A model generated the notes under the pieces. That model saw only the letters and a list, made by a program, of their open reading frames with translations. It did no database searches and was not told where the DNA came from. From Parazoarcus communis (GTDB taxonomy: Bacteria; Pseudomonadota; Gammaproteobacteria; Burkholderiales; Rhodocyclaceae), in assembly GCF_003111665.1 (NCBI RefSeq), contig NZ_CP022188.1:1-64000 (forward strand): 64,000 nt of DNA, in the 5' to 3' direction. Position 1 is the first letter of the stretch. Each line of letters begins with the position of its first letter. Position numbers and translations under genes: made by a program. This document shows, piece by piece, positions 25,584-34,599 of this stretch.

Positions 25584-25975
25584 CAGAATCTGCTGCAATG
25601 CGAAGGGAATCAGGCACCCGTCGCCGCGCGAAGCCGGCAATGCTACCCCCCTCGTGACCGCGCTTCAACAACGCATTGAAAAACAGACCTGTACGCCACG
25701 CCCACGGGAGCGCCATCGGGGCGAAACCGGAAATGCAAATGTCTTTCACGACCGCGCCAGGGCAAGGGCGTCAGGGCGAACATCCGCACGCTCAGCGTGG
25801 CGGTCTGCGAGCACCGCATCGGAACCATCGTGGCTCGGTGCCCGCACCATTCTCCTCATCGATCACCGCCCTCTGGCGCATCACGCATAATGGGACCCAG
25901 TTCCGCGATGGCCTTGGCGCCGCGGGCGAAGCAGAGCCGCAAACGGCCACAGCCCTTACCTCACAGGAAGACACA

Positions 25976-26662
25976 ATGATCAGGTTCTATTACTCCCCCG
26001 CCCCCAACCCGGTGAAGGTTGCCCTTTTCCTCGAAGAGGCCGGACTCGAGTACGAAGTGCTGCCGGTCGACACCCGCAAGGGCGAGCAGCACGATGCCGC
26101 ATTCAAGGCCCTCAACCCCAACGCCAAGGTCCCGGTGATCGTAGATGGCGAGGCCGTGGTGTTCGACAGCAATGCGATCCTGCTGTATCTCGCGCAGAAG
26201 ACGGGCAAGTTCCTCCCGGCGGACACGCCCGCGGCACGCGGCCAGATGAATTCCTGGCTGATGTTCGTCGCCAGTGGCATCGGCCCCTTCTGCGGCCAGG
26301 CAGTGCATTTCAAGCACTACGCACCGGGTGAGCATCCATATGCGGTGAACCGCTACGACTTCGAAGCATGGCGCCACTGGCGCATCGTGAACGAGCACCT
26401 CGCGACCCGCCGCTACATGCTGGGTGACGACTACACCCTGGTCGACATGGCGCTGTGGGGCTGGGCGCGCGTCGCGCCCTTCGTGCTGGGTGACGCGGCC
26501 TGGAACGAGTTGCCCAACGTCAAGCGCCTGCTCGACGAGATCAATGCACGTCCGGCGGCACAGCGCGCCGAAGCGCTCAAGGCACGATTCACTTTCAAGG
26601 CCGACATGGACGACGAGGCCAACAAGGCGATGTTCCCGCAGAACACCCGGTTGCAGGGCTGA
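25976..26662 (+). CDS. glutathione S-transferase
   Basis: The 228-residue protein has an N-terminal thioredoxin-like domain (MIRFYYSPAPNPVKVALFLE to about 80, with the cis-Pro in KVPVIV and the glutathione-contacting DSNAILLYLA) and an all-helical C-terminal domain. Longer upstream frames are open but the family N-terminus and the CAGGAAG ribosome site fix the start at 25976. It resembles the YghU/Ure2-like cytosolic enzymes. The natural substrate is not indicated by neighbours. Confidence 0.87.
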   Translation: MIRFYYSPAPNPVKVALFLEEAGLEYEVLPVDTRKGEQHDAAFKALNPNAKVPVIVDGEAVVFDSNAILLYLAQKTGKFLPADTPAARGQMNSWLMFVASGIGPFCGQAVHFKHYAPGEHPYAVNRYDFEAWRHWRIVNEHLATRRYMLGDDYTLVDMALWGWARVAPFVLGDAAWNELPNVKRLLDEINARPAAQRAEALKARFTFKADMDDEANKAMFPQNTRLQG

Positions 26663-26711
26663 TCAGTCCGCGCTTGCGGGGCGACAGCGGCAGGCGCCGT
26701 CGCCCCGGCGC

Positions 26712-28322
26712 TCAAGCCCTGACCGGCTCGAAGCTGTCCGACCGTGCCATCGCCCACATGCGCTCGTAGAATCGCCCCTCGACCTGGCCGGCAAGCAGTT
26801 CCCCCGGCTTCAGGAACACGTGCAGTTGCGAGTACAGGCGTACCTCCGTCGGCGAGATACGCTGCACCAGGTGACTGGCGTCGATCTGCGACGGATGCGT
26901 GAGCCCGGCCGCAGACAGCATCTCGGCAAGCGCCTCCATCGTGTTGCGGTGGAAATTGTGCACCCGCTGCCCTTTGTCCTCGACCACCAGCGCACGCTGA
27001 CGCAGCGGGTCCTGGGTGGCGACGCCGGTGGGGCATTTGTTAGTGTGGCACGAGCGGCTCTGGATGCAACCGATGGCGAACATGAAGCCGCGCGCCGAGT
27101 TCGCCCAGTCCGCACCCATCGCCAGCGCACGCGCGATATCGAAGGCGCTGACGATCTTGCCGCTGGCGCCGATCCTGATCCTGTCGCGCAGATTGAGCCC
27201 GACCAGGGTGTTGTGAACGAACAGCAGCCCCTCTCGCATCGGCACGCCGAAATGGTCGGCGAACTCAAGCGGCGCCGCCCCTGTGCCCCCTTCCTTGCCA
27301 TCGATAACGATGAAGTCAGGCAGGATGCCGGTCTCGATCATTGCCTTGGCGATGCCCATGAACTCCCAGGCATGACCGAGGCAGAATTTGAAGCCGACCG
27401 GCTTGCCACCGGACAGCTCGCGCAGTCGTGCGATGAACTGCAGCAACTCAACCGGGGTCGAGAAGGCGCTGTGGGCTGCGGGCGAAATGCAGTCCTGCCC
27501 CATCGGCACACCACGCGTGGCCGCAATCTCCGGCGTGATCTTGCCTTTCGGCAGCACCCCGCCATGACCGGGCTTGGCGCCCTGGCTGAGCTTGATCTCG
27601 ATCATCTTCACCTGGGGCTGCTGCGCCTGCGCGGCAAAAGCCACCGGATCGAAGCTGCCGTCGGTCGTCCGGCAGCCAAAGTACCCGCTGCCGATCTCCC
27701 ACACCAGATCCCCGCCATGTTCGCGATGGTAGGGGCTGACACTGCCCTCTCCGGTGTCGTGTGCGAAGCCGCCCAGGCGCGCGCCCTTGTTGAGCGCACG
27801 GATCGCATTTGCACTGAGTGAGCCGAAGCTCATCGCCGAGATATTGAAGATCGAGGCCGAATAAGGCTGGGTGCATTGCGGTCCGCCGATCTCCACCCGG
27901 AAATGCGCCGGATCCGCCTTGGGCGCGGGGCAGATCGAATGGTTGATGAACTCGAAGTCGCTCTGATACACATCGACCAGGGTGCCGAAGGCCTTGGACG
28001 CATTCTCGTTCTTGGCCCGGGCGTACACCAGCGAACGCTGTGCGCGGGAAAACGGCAGCTGCTCACGATCGCCCTCAAGCAGGTACTGACGGATCTCGGG
28101 GCGGATGGCCTCGACCAGGTAGCGGATGTTCCCGATCACCGGATAGTTTCGCCGGACGGCCTGGCGTGTCTGCGTCAGATCGACGATGCCAACCACGCTC
28201 AGCGCACCGGCCACGAGCGCGACCGGCCACGCCCATTCATGGTGCAGAAACGGCAGGCTGCTCAGGGCAAGCAACACGCAAAGCGCAAAAAATGCGTAAC
28301 GACTGAGTAGCGACAGACTCAT
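26712..28322 (-). CDS. membrane-anchored FMN-binding glutamate synthase-like protein
   Basis: The 536-residue protein begins with two hydrophobic helices (about 5-50) followed by a domain resembling the central/FMN barrel of glutamate synthase: INISAMSFGSLSANAIRALN, GAKPGHGGVLPKGKI, DGKEGGTGAAPLEF. The cysteine cluster near CIQSRSCHTNKCPTG can hold an iron-sulfur centre. It lacks the glutaminase domain, so ammonia-independent transfer from glutamine is unlikely. Its cellular reaction is unknown. It is transcribed away from the iron alcohol dehydrogenase. Confidence 0.83.
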   Translation of the reverse strand: MSLSLLSRYAFFALCVLLALSSLPFLHHEWAWPVALVAGALSVVGIVDLTQTRQAVRRNYPVIGNIRYLVEAIRPEIRQYLLEGDREQLPFSRAQRSLVYARAKNENASKAFGTLVDVYQSDFEFINHSICPAPKADPAHFRVEIGGPQCTQPYSASIFNISAMSFGSLSANAIRALNKGARLGGFAHDTGEGSVSPYHREHGGDLVWEIGSGYFGCRTTDGSFDPVAFAAQAQQPQVKMIEIKLSQGAKPGHGGVLPKGKITPEIAATRGVPMGQDCISPAAHSAFSTPVELLQFIARLRELSGGKPVGFKFCLGHAWEFMGIAKAMIETGILPDFIVIDGKEGGTGAAPLEFADHFGVPMREGLLFVHNTLVGLNLRDRIRIGASGKIVSAFDIARALAMGADWANSARGFMFAIGCIQSRSCHTNKCPTGVATQDPLRQRALVVEDKGQRVHNFHRNTMEALAEMLSAAGLTHPSQIDASHLVQRISPTEVRLYSQLHVFLKPGELLAGQVEGRFYERMWAMARSDSFEPVRA

Positions 28323-28599
28323 TAGGGCTCCCGTACAGGCCTATGCGGATGTATCGAATATAGCGCCGACGGCCGTGGTCGACAGCAACGACCGACAAAG
28401 AAAGTTCTGCGCGGCGGGATGGGACGGTCCCGTTTCAAGCGCCGGCAAACGACAGGAATCCACACGCGATGATTGCAGGCAGAAGCGGTTGCGCTCATCG
28501 CCGGACGCCAACTTGCCTTGCGTCAAGACGTGGGCAAAGGAAGCCGCGTAGGCTGGAGGCATTGCTTTTCCCACTCTCTCTTTCATTCGGGGCAACATC

Positions 28600-29751
28600 A
28601 TGACGACCAGCATTTTTTTCATCCCCAGCGTCAACCTGATGGGCAGCGGCTGCCTCAAGGATGCCGCGCTCGCCATTCAGTCGCACGGCTGGAAAAAGGC
28701 GCTCGTCGTGACCGACGCGCCTTTGGTGCGCACCGGTCTCGTCGGACGCGTAACCGAACTGCTCGGCGAACACGGCGTGGCTTCGGTGGTTTACGACCAG
28801 GTCAAACCCAATCCGAACGTCGACAACGTCGACAACGGCCTGGCAGTGCTGCGTGCCAATGACTGTGACTTCGTCATTTCGCTCGGCGGCGGCTCCCCGC
28901 ACGACTGTGCCAAAGGCATCGCGCTGGTGGCGACCAATGGCGGCGCAATCGCCGACTACGAGGGCGTCGACAAGTCTGCCAAACCGCAGCTGCCGCTGGT
29001 GGCCATCAACACCACCGCCGGCACGGCCAGCGAAATGACGCGCTTCTGCATCATTACCGACGACAGCCGCCACGTGAAAATGGCGATCGTGGACAAGAAC
29101 ACCACGCCCGTGCTGTCGGTGAATGATCCCGACCTGATGCTCGGCATGCCCGCCTCACTGACGGCCGCTACCGGCATGGACGCACTGACCCATGCCATCG
29201 AGGCCTACGTCTCCACCGCGGCAACGCCGATCACCGATGCCTGCGCCTTGCAGGCCGTCAGCCTGATCAGCCAGTACCTGCGCGCGGCAGTGAAGCAAGG
29301 CAGCGACCTTGAGGCACGGGAAAAGATGGCCTATGCGCAGTTCCTCGCCGGCATGGCCTTCAACAACGCCTCGCTGGGTTATGTACATGCCATGGCACAC
29401 CAGCTTGGCGGCTTCTACGACCTGCCCCATGGTGTGTGCAACGCGATCCTGCTGCCCCATGTGCAGGCGTTCAACGCCCGCGTCGCTTCCCCCCGCCTCG
29501 CCGACGTGGCGCGTGCGATGGGCTGCGACGTGCAGGGGCTCGATGCAGACGCGGCGGCACAGCGCTGTCTGCAGGCCATCCGGGATCTGGCCGCGGACGT
29601 GAACATTCCGGCGGGAGTGGGCGAACTCGGCGCCAAGGAGGCCGACATCCCGACCCTCGCCGCCAACGCAATGAAAGACGCCTGCGGCCTCACCAATCCG
29701 GTTCAGCCGAGTTTCGAAGAGGTCTGCGCAATCTATCGCGCTGCCCTGTAA
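28600..29751 (+). CDS. iron-containing (group III) alcohol dehydrogenase
   Basis: The 383-residue enzyme is of the YiaY/ZmADHII type. Metal ligands D194, H198, H263 and H277 are all present ([10 protein letters not shown] and [16 protein letters not shown]), and the NAD-binding [15 protein letters not shown] lies near 96-110. It interconverts alcohols and aldehydes in the cytoplasm with NAD(H). It stands alone with a strong GC-rich hairpin after it. Link to the quinoprotein locus is possible but 10 kb away. Confidence 0.9.
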   Translation: MTTSIFFIPSVNLMGSGCLKDAALAIQSHGWKKALVVTDAPLVRTGLVGRVTELLGEHGVASVVYDQVKPNPNVDNVDNGLAVLRANDCDFVISLGGGSPHDCAKGIALVATNGGAIADYEGVDKSAKPQLPLVAINTTAGTASEMTRFCIITDDSRHVKMAIVDKNTTPVLSVNDPDLMLGMPASLTAATGMDALTHAIEAYVSTAATPITDACALQAVSLISQYLRAAVKQGSDLEAREKMAYAQFLAGMAFNNASLGYVHAMAHQLGGFYDLPHGVCNAILLPHVQAFNARVASPRLADVARAMGCDVQGLDADAAAQRCLQAIRDLAADVNIPAGVGELGAKEADIPTLAANAMKDACGLTNPVQPSFEEVCAIYRAAL

Positions 29752-29758
29752 GCGAAAA

Positions 29759-29792
29759 CGCCGCGCCGCCGGATCTCTGCGGCGGCGCGGCG
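29759..29792. terminator. bidirectional terminator between convergent genes
   Basis: CGCCGCGCCGCCG (29759-29771) and CGGCGGCGCGGCG (29780-29792) are perfect 13-bp arms with an 8-nt loop. Read leftward the stem is followed by GTTTTCGC, fitting termination of the DUF3334 gene; rightward it ends the alcohol dehydrogenase message. Confidence 0.7.
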
Positions 29793-29831
29793 CTTGCCTG
29801 ACTACCCTGAACGAAACTGCACGGAACGAAA

Positions 29832-30521
29832 CTACATTCCGAGTGAATTCAACAGTTCGTCATGCTCGCTGGTGCCAGACGCGGCTGGCGCAGCCCGCGT
29901 GGTCGTTGCACCATGGACCTGCTCCATCAGTGCGTCCGGGTCGGGCACTTCGCTGGCATCGAAATCATTGAGCTTGATGAACTCGGTGCGGTCGATGGCC
30001 AGTTCGAGGTAGAAGATGTTGTTGCGCCCGGTGAAGAAGGTGACGCGCCGCGCCTCGGGCTTCTCCAGATGGGTATCCACGCTCAGGATCACCTGCTTGC
30101 TGAGCGCCATCATCTTGGGCTGGTTCTGGGTAATGTGAGTCTGCAACTCGCGTGCGACCTTGGCGGTGAAGTCGCCGACGCTCTGGTTCATCAGTTCGCC
30201 CATGACGTTGCTGACTTCATCCGAGGTGTGACTGGTGGTCAGGTCGTCCTTGGACATGCCCATGTTCAGCATGTACTGCTCGTACAGTTCCATCGCCGCC
30301 TGCGCGGAAAAGTTGATGACGACCAGCCCGGAAAAGCCACCATCGAACAGCACAAAGCAGCCGATATCGGGTTTGAGACACGTTTTCGATATGCGTTGAA
30401 CCATGCCGGAATAGCGGATCTGGCTCTGAGTGCTGACGGTCAGCACCCGGCTCACCGAGTCGCACAAGCTCCTGAGGACGTCTTCAGTGCCAAAGACAAC
30501 GGGATAGTTTTCGGTGCTCAT
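29832..30521 (-). CDS. DUF3334-family protein
   Basis: The 229-residue cytoplasmic protein strongly resembles the DUF3334 family: GTEDVLRSLCDSVSRVL, KTCLKPDIGCFVLFDGGFSG, TSDEVSNVMGELMNQSVGDF and HITQNQPKMMALSKQVILS. The E-x2-x-N-type pattern around NVMGELMNQSVGDF recalls the CheC/CheX phosphatase fold, which is inference. The start MSTENYPVV at 30521 matches family length; an upstream frame to 30644 is ignored. It diverges from the nitroreductase gene. No function is known. Confidence 0.8.
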   Translation of the reverse strand: MSTENYPVVFGTEDVLRSLCDSVSRVLTVSTQSQIRYSGMVQRISKTCLKPDIGCFVLFDGGFSGLVVINFSAQAAMELYEQYMLNMGMSKDDLTTSHTSDEVSNVMGELMNQSVGDFTAKVARELQTHITQNQPKMMALSKQVILSVDTHLEKPEARRVTFFTGRNNIFYLELAIDRTEFIKLNDFDASEVPDPDALMEQVHGATTTRAAPAASGTSEHDELLNSLGM

Positions 30522-30705
30522 CGTTCTGCTGCAGCCTTGCCGAAGAAGTGTGGGCCAATATATAGCACGCTCCCGGTCGATACCCACAGCCCTGATGATG
30601 TCATTATGCAAACAGCGCCGCGCATGAGCGCAGATATCCGGCACGCAGCGTCGTGGCGGACAAGCCGGTCACATCACCTTGGCCCGACTCACCGAGGAGA
30701 CACAC

Positions 30706-31800
30706 ATGCTGACGAGAAGACGTTTCCTGACCACATCGGTAACCGCGTGCGGGCTGCTTGGTCTGCAGGCATGCAGCGGAGAAACGGACTACGCTGAAGC
30801 CGTCGCCCGGATCTGGCGGCACTCCGCCACCACACTCGACGATGCCGCTGCCCGCACGCTGGAACTGGTGCGATATGCGACGCTGGCGCCCTCCAGCCAC
30901 AACACCCAGTGCTGGAAGTTTCGCCCCGGCGGCGACGGGATCTCGATCCTGCCCGACTTCGACCGACGCTGCCCGGTCGTCGATCCGGACGATCACCACC
31001 TTTTCGTCAGCCTCGGCTGCGCCGCCGAAAACCTGATCCAGGCCGCGGCAGCATTCGGACAGCATGGCGAGGCCCGATTTGTGTCCGCGGCAGGCGGGTC
31101 GGTCGATATCGCGCTCACTCCGGCCACGGCGCAGCGCTCGCCCCTGTTCGAAGCCATCCCGAACCGGCAAACGACCCGCGGCGATTTCGACGGTCAGCCC
31201 CTTGATCGCGAGGAGCTTGGCCTGCTCGCACAAGCAGGCCGCGGCGAGGGCGTTCAGTTACTGCTGCTCACCGAGCGTCAGGCCATGGAAGCCATGCTTG
31301 AACTCGTCATTCAGGGCAACACGGCACAGATACGCGATCCCGCCTTCATACGCGAACTGAAGACCTGGATCCGTTTCGGGGAGGCAGAGGCAGTGGCCCT
31401 CGGCGACGGCCTGTTCGCACGCTCTTCCGGCAATCCGGCCCTGCCGCGCTGGCTGGGCAGCAGGATGTTCGACCTGTTCTTCTCCGAACAGGCCGAGAAC
31501 GACAAATACGCACGCCAGGTGCGTAATTCCGCAGGTATCGCGGTGTTTGTCTCCGCCGTGAATGACGCTGCACACTGGATGGCAGTGGGGCGTGCGTTCG
31601 AGCGTTTTGCACTGCAAGCCACTGCACTCGGCGTCCGTACGGCTCATCTCAACCAGCCTGTCGAGCTCCCCGGCTTGCGGGCGCAGGTTTCTGACTATCT
31701 CGGCCTGAAGCCGGGGCGCCCGGACCTTGTGATCCGCTTCGGCAGGGGCGCGGAAATGCCACGCGCCTTGCGCCGCCCTGTCGCCGCCGTGATTGCCTGA
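30706..31800 (+). CDS. Acg-type nitroreductase-fold FMN oxidoreductase with Tat-like signal
   Basis: The 364-residue protein begins MLTRRRFLTTSVTACGLLGL with a twin-arginine pattern and a possible lipobox (LQAC), suggesting export as a folded flavoprotein or membrane anchoring. The body has nitroreductase-family features: LAPSSHNTQCWKF near 50 and NRQTTRGDFDG near 150, as in Acg/Rv3131-like proteins. Start at 30706 follows GAGGAGAC. Substrate is unknown; the fold often reduces or binds flavin without known catalysis. Confidence 0.8.
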   Translation: MLTRRRFLTTSVTACGLLGLQACSGETDYAEAVARIWRHSATTLDDAAARTLELVRYATLAPSSHNTQCWKFRPGGDGISILPDFDRRCPVVDPDDHHLFVSLGCAAENLIQAAAAFGQHGEARFVSAAGGSVDIALTPATAQRSPLFEAIPNRQTTRGDFDGQPLDREELGLLAQAGRGEGVQLLLLTERQAMEAMLELVIQGNTAQIRDPAFIRELKTWIRFGEAEAVALGDGLFARSSGNPALPRWLGSRMFDLFFSEQAENDKYARQVRNSAGIAVFVSAVNDAAHWMAVGRAFERFALQATALGVRTAHLNQPVELPGLRAQVSDYLGLKPGRPDLVIRFGRGAEMPRALRRPVAAVIA

Positions 31801-31927
31801 CGCCCCTTGGCCGCGCCGCCACCCATCCGGCGGCCCCGAAGCACGCATTCCAGCGTCGGGGACGTGAATACCCGGCGACACGCGGGCCCCTGGCCATCGA
31901 AAATGGCCGTTCACATGCGCAAGCCGG

Positions 31928-31956
31928 TTTCGATACGCGTGCGTGAGGGGCATAAT
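31928..31956 (+). promoter_or_regulatory. possible sigma-70 promoter for icd
   Basis: TTTCGA (31928-31933), 17-nt spacer, CATAAT (31951-31956), giving a leader of about 90 nt before the icd start. The remainder of the gap after the nitroreductase has only a GGCCGC/GCGGCC stem just after that gene. Confidence 0.35.
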
Positions 31957-32055
31957 ATGGGGTAGTCGACTGCAGAAGCGTTGTCAGCCGTCGTCTGTGG
32001 CGACAGGGGGTCGCCATGGGTTCATGGTTAAAAAATCAATATTGAGGGAAGCAAT

Positions 32056-34293
32056 ATGGTTGCAGGGAAATCGAAGATCATCTACACGCTCACGGACGAA
32101 GCGCCGATGCTGGCCACGTGTGCTTTCCTACCCATTATCCGGACCTTCACCGGCCCCGCAGGCATCGAGATCGCCAAGAGCGACATCTCCGTGTCGGCTC
32201 GCATCCTGTCTGAATTTTCCGACTATCTGACCGAAGAGCAGAAGGTGCCGAACGCACTGGCGGAACTGGCTCGACTGACGCAGGATCCGGACACCAACAT
32301 CATCAAGCTGCCGAACATCAGTGCCTCGGTGTCGCAGCTGAGCGCAGCCATCAAGGAGCTGCAGACGCGCGGCTTCAAGATTCCCGACTTTCCCGAAAAC
32401 CCGAAGACCGACGAAGACAAGGCGATCAAGGCGCGCTACGGCAAGTGCCTCGGCTCGGCGGTGAACCCGGTACTGCGTGAAGGCAACTCCGATCGTCGTG
32501 CACCGGCTGCGGTCAAGAACTACGCGCGCAAGAATCCGCATTCGATGCAGCCCTGGAGCCAGGCTTCGCGCACCCACGTGTCGCACATGAAGCACGGCGA
32601 CTTCTATCACGGCGAAAAGTCCATGACCTTGGACCGCGCCCGCGATGTGAAGATGGAGCTGACGACCAAGAGCGGCAAGAACATCGTGCTCAAGCCGAAG
32701 ATTTCGCTGCTCGACGGCGAGATCATCGACAGCATGTTCATGAGCAAGAAGGCGCTGTGCGACTTCTACGAAGAGCAGATCGAGGATGCGCGCAAGACCG
32801 GCGTCCTGTTCTCGCTGCACGTCAAGGCAACGATGATGAAGGTCTCGCACCCGATCGTCTTTGGCCACTGCGTGCGGATCTACTACCGTGACGCTTTCGA
32901 GAAGCACGCCGCGCTGTTCGAACAGCTGGGCGTGAACGTGAACAACGGCATGGTCAATCTGTACGACAAGATTGCCACCCTGCCCGAGTCCAAGCGCGAC
33001 GAGATCATCCAGGATCTGCATGCCTGCCACGAGCACCGCCCCGAGCTGGCGATGGTCGATTCGGCCAAGGGCATTACCAACTTCCACTCGCCGAACGACA
33101 TCATCGTCGACGCGTCGATGCCGGCTATGATCCGCTCCGGCGGCAAGATGTGGGGCACTGACGGCAAGCAGTACGACTGCAAGGCCGTGATGCCGGAATC
33201 CACCTTCGCCCGCATCTACCAAGAGATGATCAACTTCTGCAAGACCAACGGCAACTTCGATCCGACCACCATGGGCACCGTGCCCAACGTCGGCCTGATG
33301 GCCCAGCAGGCCGAAGAATATGGTTCGCACGACAAGACCTTCGAGATCGCCGAAGCAGGCGTTGCCAACATCGTCGACCTCGAAACCGGTGAAGTGCTGC
33401 TGTCGCAGGACGTCGAAGAGGGCGACATCTGGCGCATGTGCCAGGTCAAGGACGCGCCGATCCGCGACTGGGTGAAGCTGGCCGTGACCCGCGCGCGCAA
33501 CTCCGGCATGCCGGCGATCTTCTGGCTCGACCCCTATCGTCCGCACGAGAACGAGCTGATCAAGAAGGTCGAAAAGTACCTGAAGGATCACGACACCACC
33601 GGTCTCGACATCCAGCACATGTCGCAGGTCCGCGCCATGCGCTACACGCTGGAGCGCGTCGTCCGCGGCCTGGACACCATCTCGGTGACCGGCAACATCC
33701 TGCGCGACTACCTGACCGACCTGTTCCCGATCATGGAACTCGGCACCAGCGCCAAGATGCTGTCCATCGTCCCGCTGATGGCTGGCGGCGGCATGTACGA
33801 AACCGGTGCCGGCGGTTCCGCGCCGAAGCACGTCAAGCAACTGGTCGAAGAAAACCACCTGCGCTGGGATTCGCTGGGCGAGTTTCTGGCGCTGGCCGTG
33901 TCGCTTGAAGAACTGGGCATCAAGACCGGCAACGACAAGGCCAAGGTCCTCGCCAAGACGCTCGACGCAGCGACTGGCAAGCTGCTCGACAACAACAAGT
34001 CGCCCTCGCCCCGTACCGGCGAACTCGACAACCGCGGCAGCCAGTTCTACCTCGCGATGTTCTGGGCACAGGCGCTGGCCGAACAGAACGACAATGCCGA
34101 GCTGAAGGCCCACTTTGGCCCGATCGCGAAGTCGATGACCGAGAACGAACAGAAGATCATCGACGAGCTGAAGGCCGTTCAGGGCAAGCCGGTCGACATC
34201 GGCGGCTACTACCTTGCCGAGTCGGAGAAGTGCAAGGCCGTCATGCGCCCGAGCGCAACTCTCAACGAACTGTTGAAGGCAGCGCGCGTGTAA
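32056..34293 (+). CDS. icd: NADP-dependent isocitrate dehydrogenase, monomeric type
   Basis: The 745-residue product is the large monomeric isocitrate dehydrogenase (IDH-II type), of normal length (about 740). Recognisable are [20 protein letters not shown] at the start, the substrate-binding [20 protein letters not shown] region near 135 and the C-terminal [12 protein letters not shown] motif. It makes 2-oxoglutarate and NADPH in the TCA cycle. It has a strong own terminator and appears monocistronic. Codon usage is heavily biased to preferred codons, in keeping with high expression. A large antisense open frame across this gene is a composition artefact. Confidence 0.95.
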   Translation: MVAGKSKIIYTLTDEAPMLATCAFLPIIRTFTGPAGIEIAKSDISVSARILSEFSDYLTEEQKVPNALAELARLTQDPDTNIIKLPNISASVSQLSAAIKELQTRGFKIPDFPENPKTDEDKAIKARYGKCLGSAVNPVLREGNSDRRAPAAVKNYARKNPHSMQPWSQASRTHVSHMKHGDFYHGEKSMTLDRARDVKMELTTKSGKNIVLKPKISLLDGEIIDSMFMSKKALCDFYEEQIEDARKTGVLFSLHVKATMMKVSHPIVFGHCVRIYYRDAFEKHAALFEQLGVNVNNGMVNLYDKIATLPESKRDEIIQDLHACHEHRPELAMVDSAKGITNFHSPNDIIVDASMPAMIRSGGKMWGTDGKQYDCKAVMPESTFARIYQEMINFCKTNGNFDPTTMGTVPNVGLMAQQAEEYGSHDKTFEIAEAGVANIVDLETGEVLLSQDVEEGDIWRMCQVKDAPIRDWVKLAVTRARNSGMPAIFWLDPYRPHENELIKKVEKYLKDHDTTGLDIQHMSQVRAMRYTLERVVRGLDTISVTGNILRDYLTDLFPIMELGTSAKMLSIVPLMAGGGMYETGAGGSAPKHVKQLVEENHLRWDSLGEFLALAVSLEELGIKTGNDKAKVLAKTLDAATGKLLDNNKSPSPRTGELDNRGSQFYLAMFWAQALAEQNDNAELKAHFGPIAKSMTENEQKIIDELKAVQGKPVDIGGYYLAESEKCKAVMRPSATLNELLKAARV

Positions 34294-34344
34294 GGCACGA
34301 CACCGGACGCCGGGTGACCGGTGTCCGGACCGCGCAAATGAAGA

Positions 34345-34377
34345 GGGGCTGTGCGATGAGCACAGCCCCTTTTTTTT
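34345..34377 (+). terminator. intrinsic terminator of icd
   Basis: GGGGCTGTGC (34345-34354) and GCACAGCCCC (34360-34369) form a perfect 10-bp stem with a 5-nt loop, followed by eight T (34370-34377). It is a textbook Rho-independent terminator. Confidence 0.93.
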
Positions 34378-34469
34378 GCATCTACGGGCGCCATCGACCG
34401 CCCCTTGCTCCGGCATTCAAGCAGGCCATGTCCGCCCACGCCAGGCGTCCAGCCAGTGCCAGCGCGCGA

Positions 34470-34488
34470 TCTCATGATTTTCATGAGA
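34470..34488 (+). promoter_or_regulatory. Fur-box-like 19-bp dyad upstream of the TonB receptor
   Basis: TCTCATGA-TTT-TCATGAGA is a perfect dyad; its core ATGATTTTCAT resembles the Fur core ATGATwATCAT. It lies 112 nt before the receptor start, in the otherwise empty 306-nt gap after icd. Fur control is inference. Confidence 0.45.
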
Positions 34489-34599
34489 CGGTTTCGGCGA
34501 ACGTACTGAGGCCGCTCGACGCGAAACCCAATAAAGTGGGGAGCATCGGCGGATGGCGAGGTGCCAGACCGCGATACACAATCGATCAGGATCCGGACC

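Noticed and set aside
25640..25660. Possible sigma-54 promoter for TRAP system 2 on the minus strand
   Set aside because: Spacing of GG and GC fits, but the -24 element is a run of G without the TGGCAC pattern.
28540..28575. Possible sigma-54 promoter before the iron alcohol dehydrogenase
   Set aside because: A GG and an ATTGC can be found but they are 11 nt apart rather than 10, and the -24 half does not match TGGCAC.
32128..34416. A 762-codon open frame on the minus strand across icd
   Set aside because: It is antisense to a well-supported isocitrate dehydrogenase, has no family motifs and arises from the high GC content and codon bias of icd.
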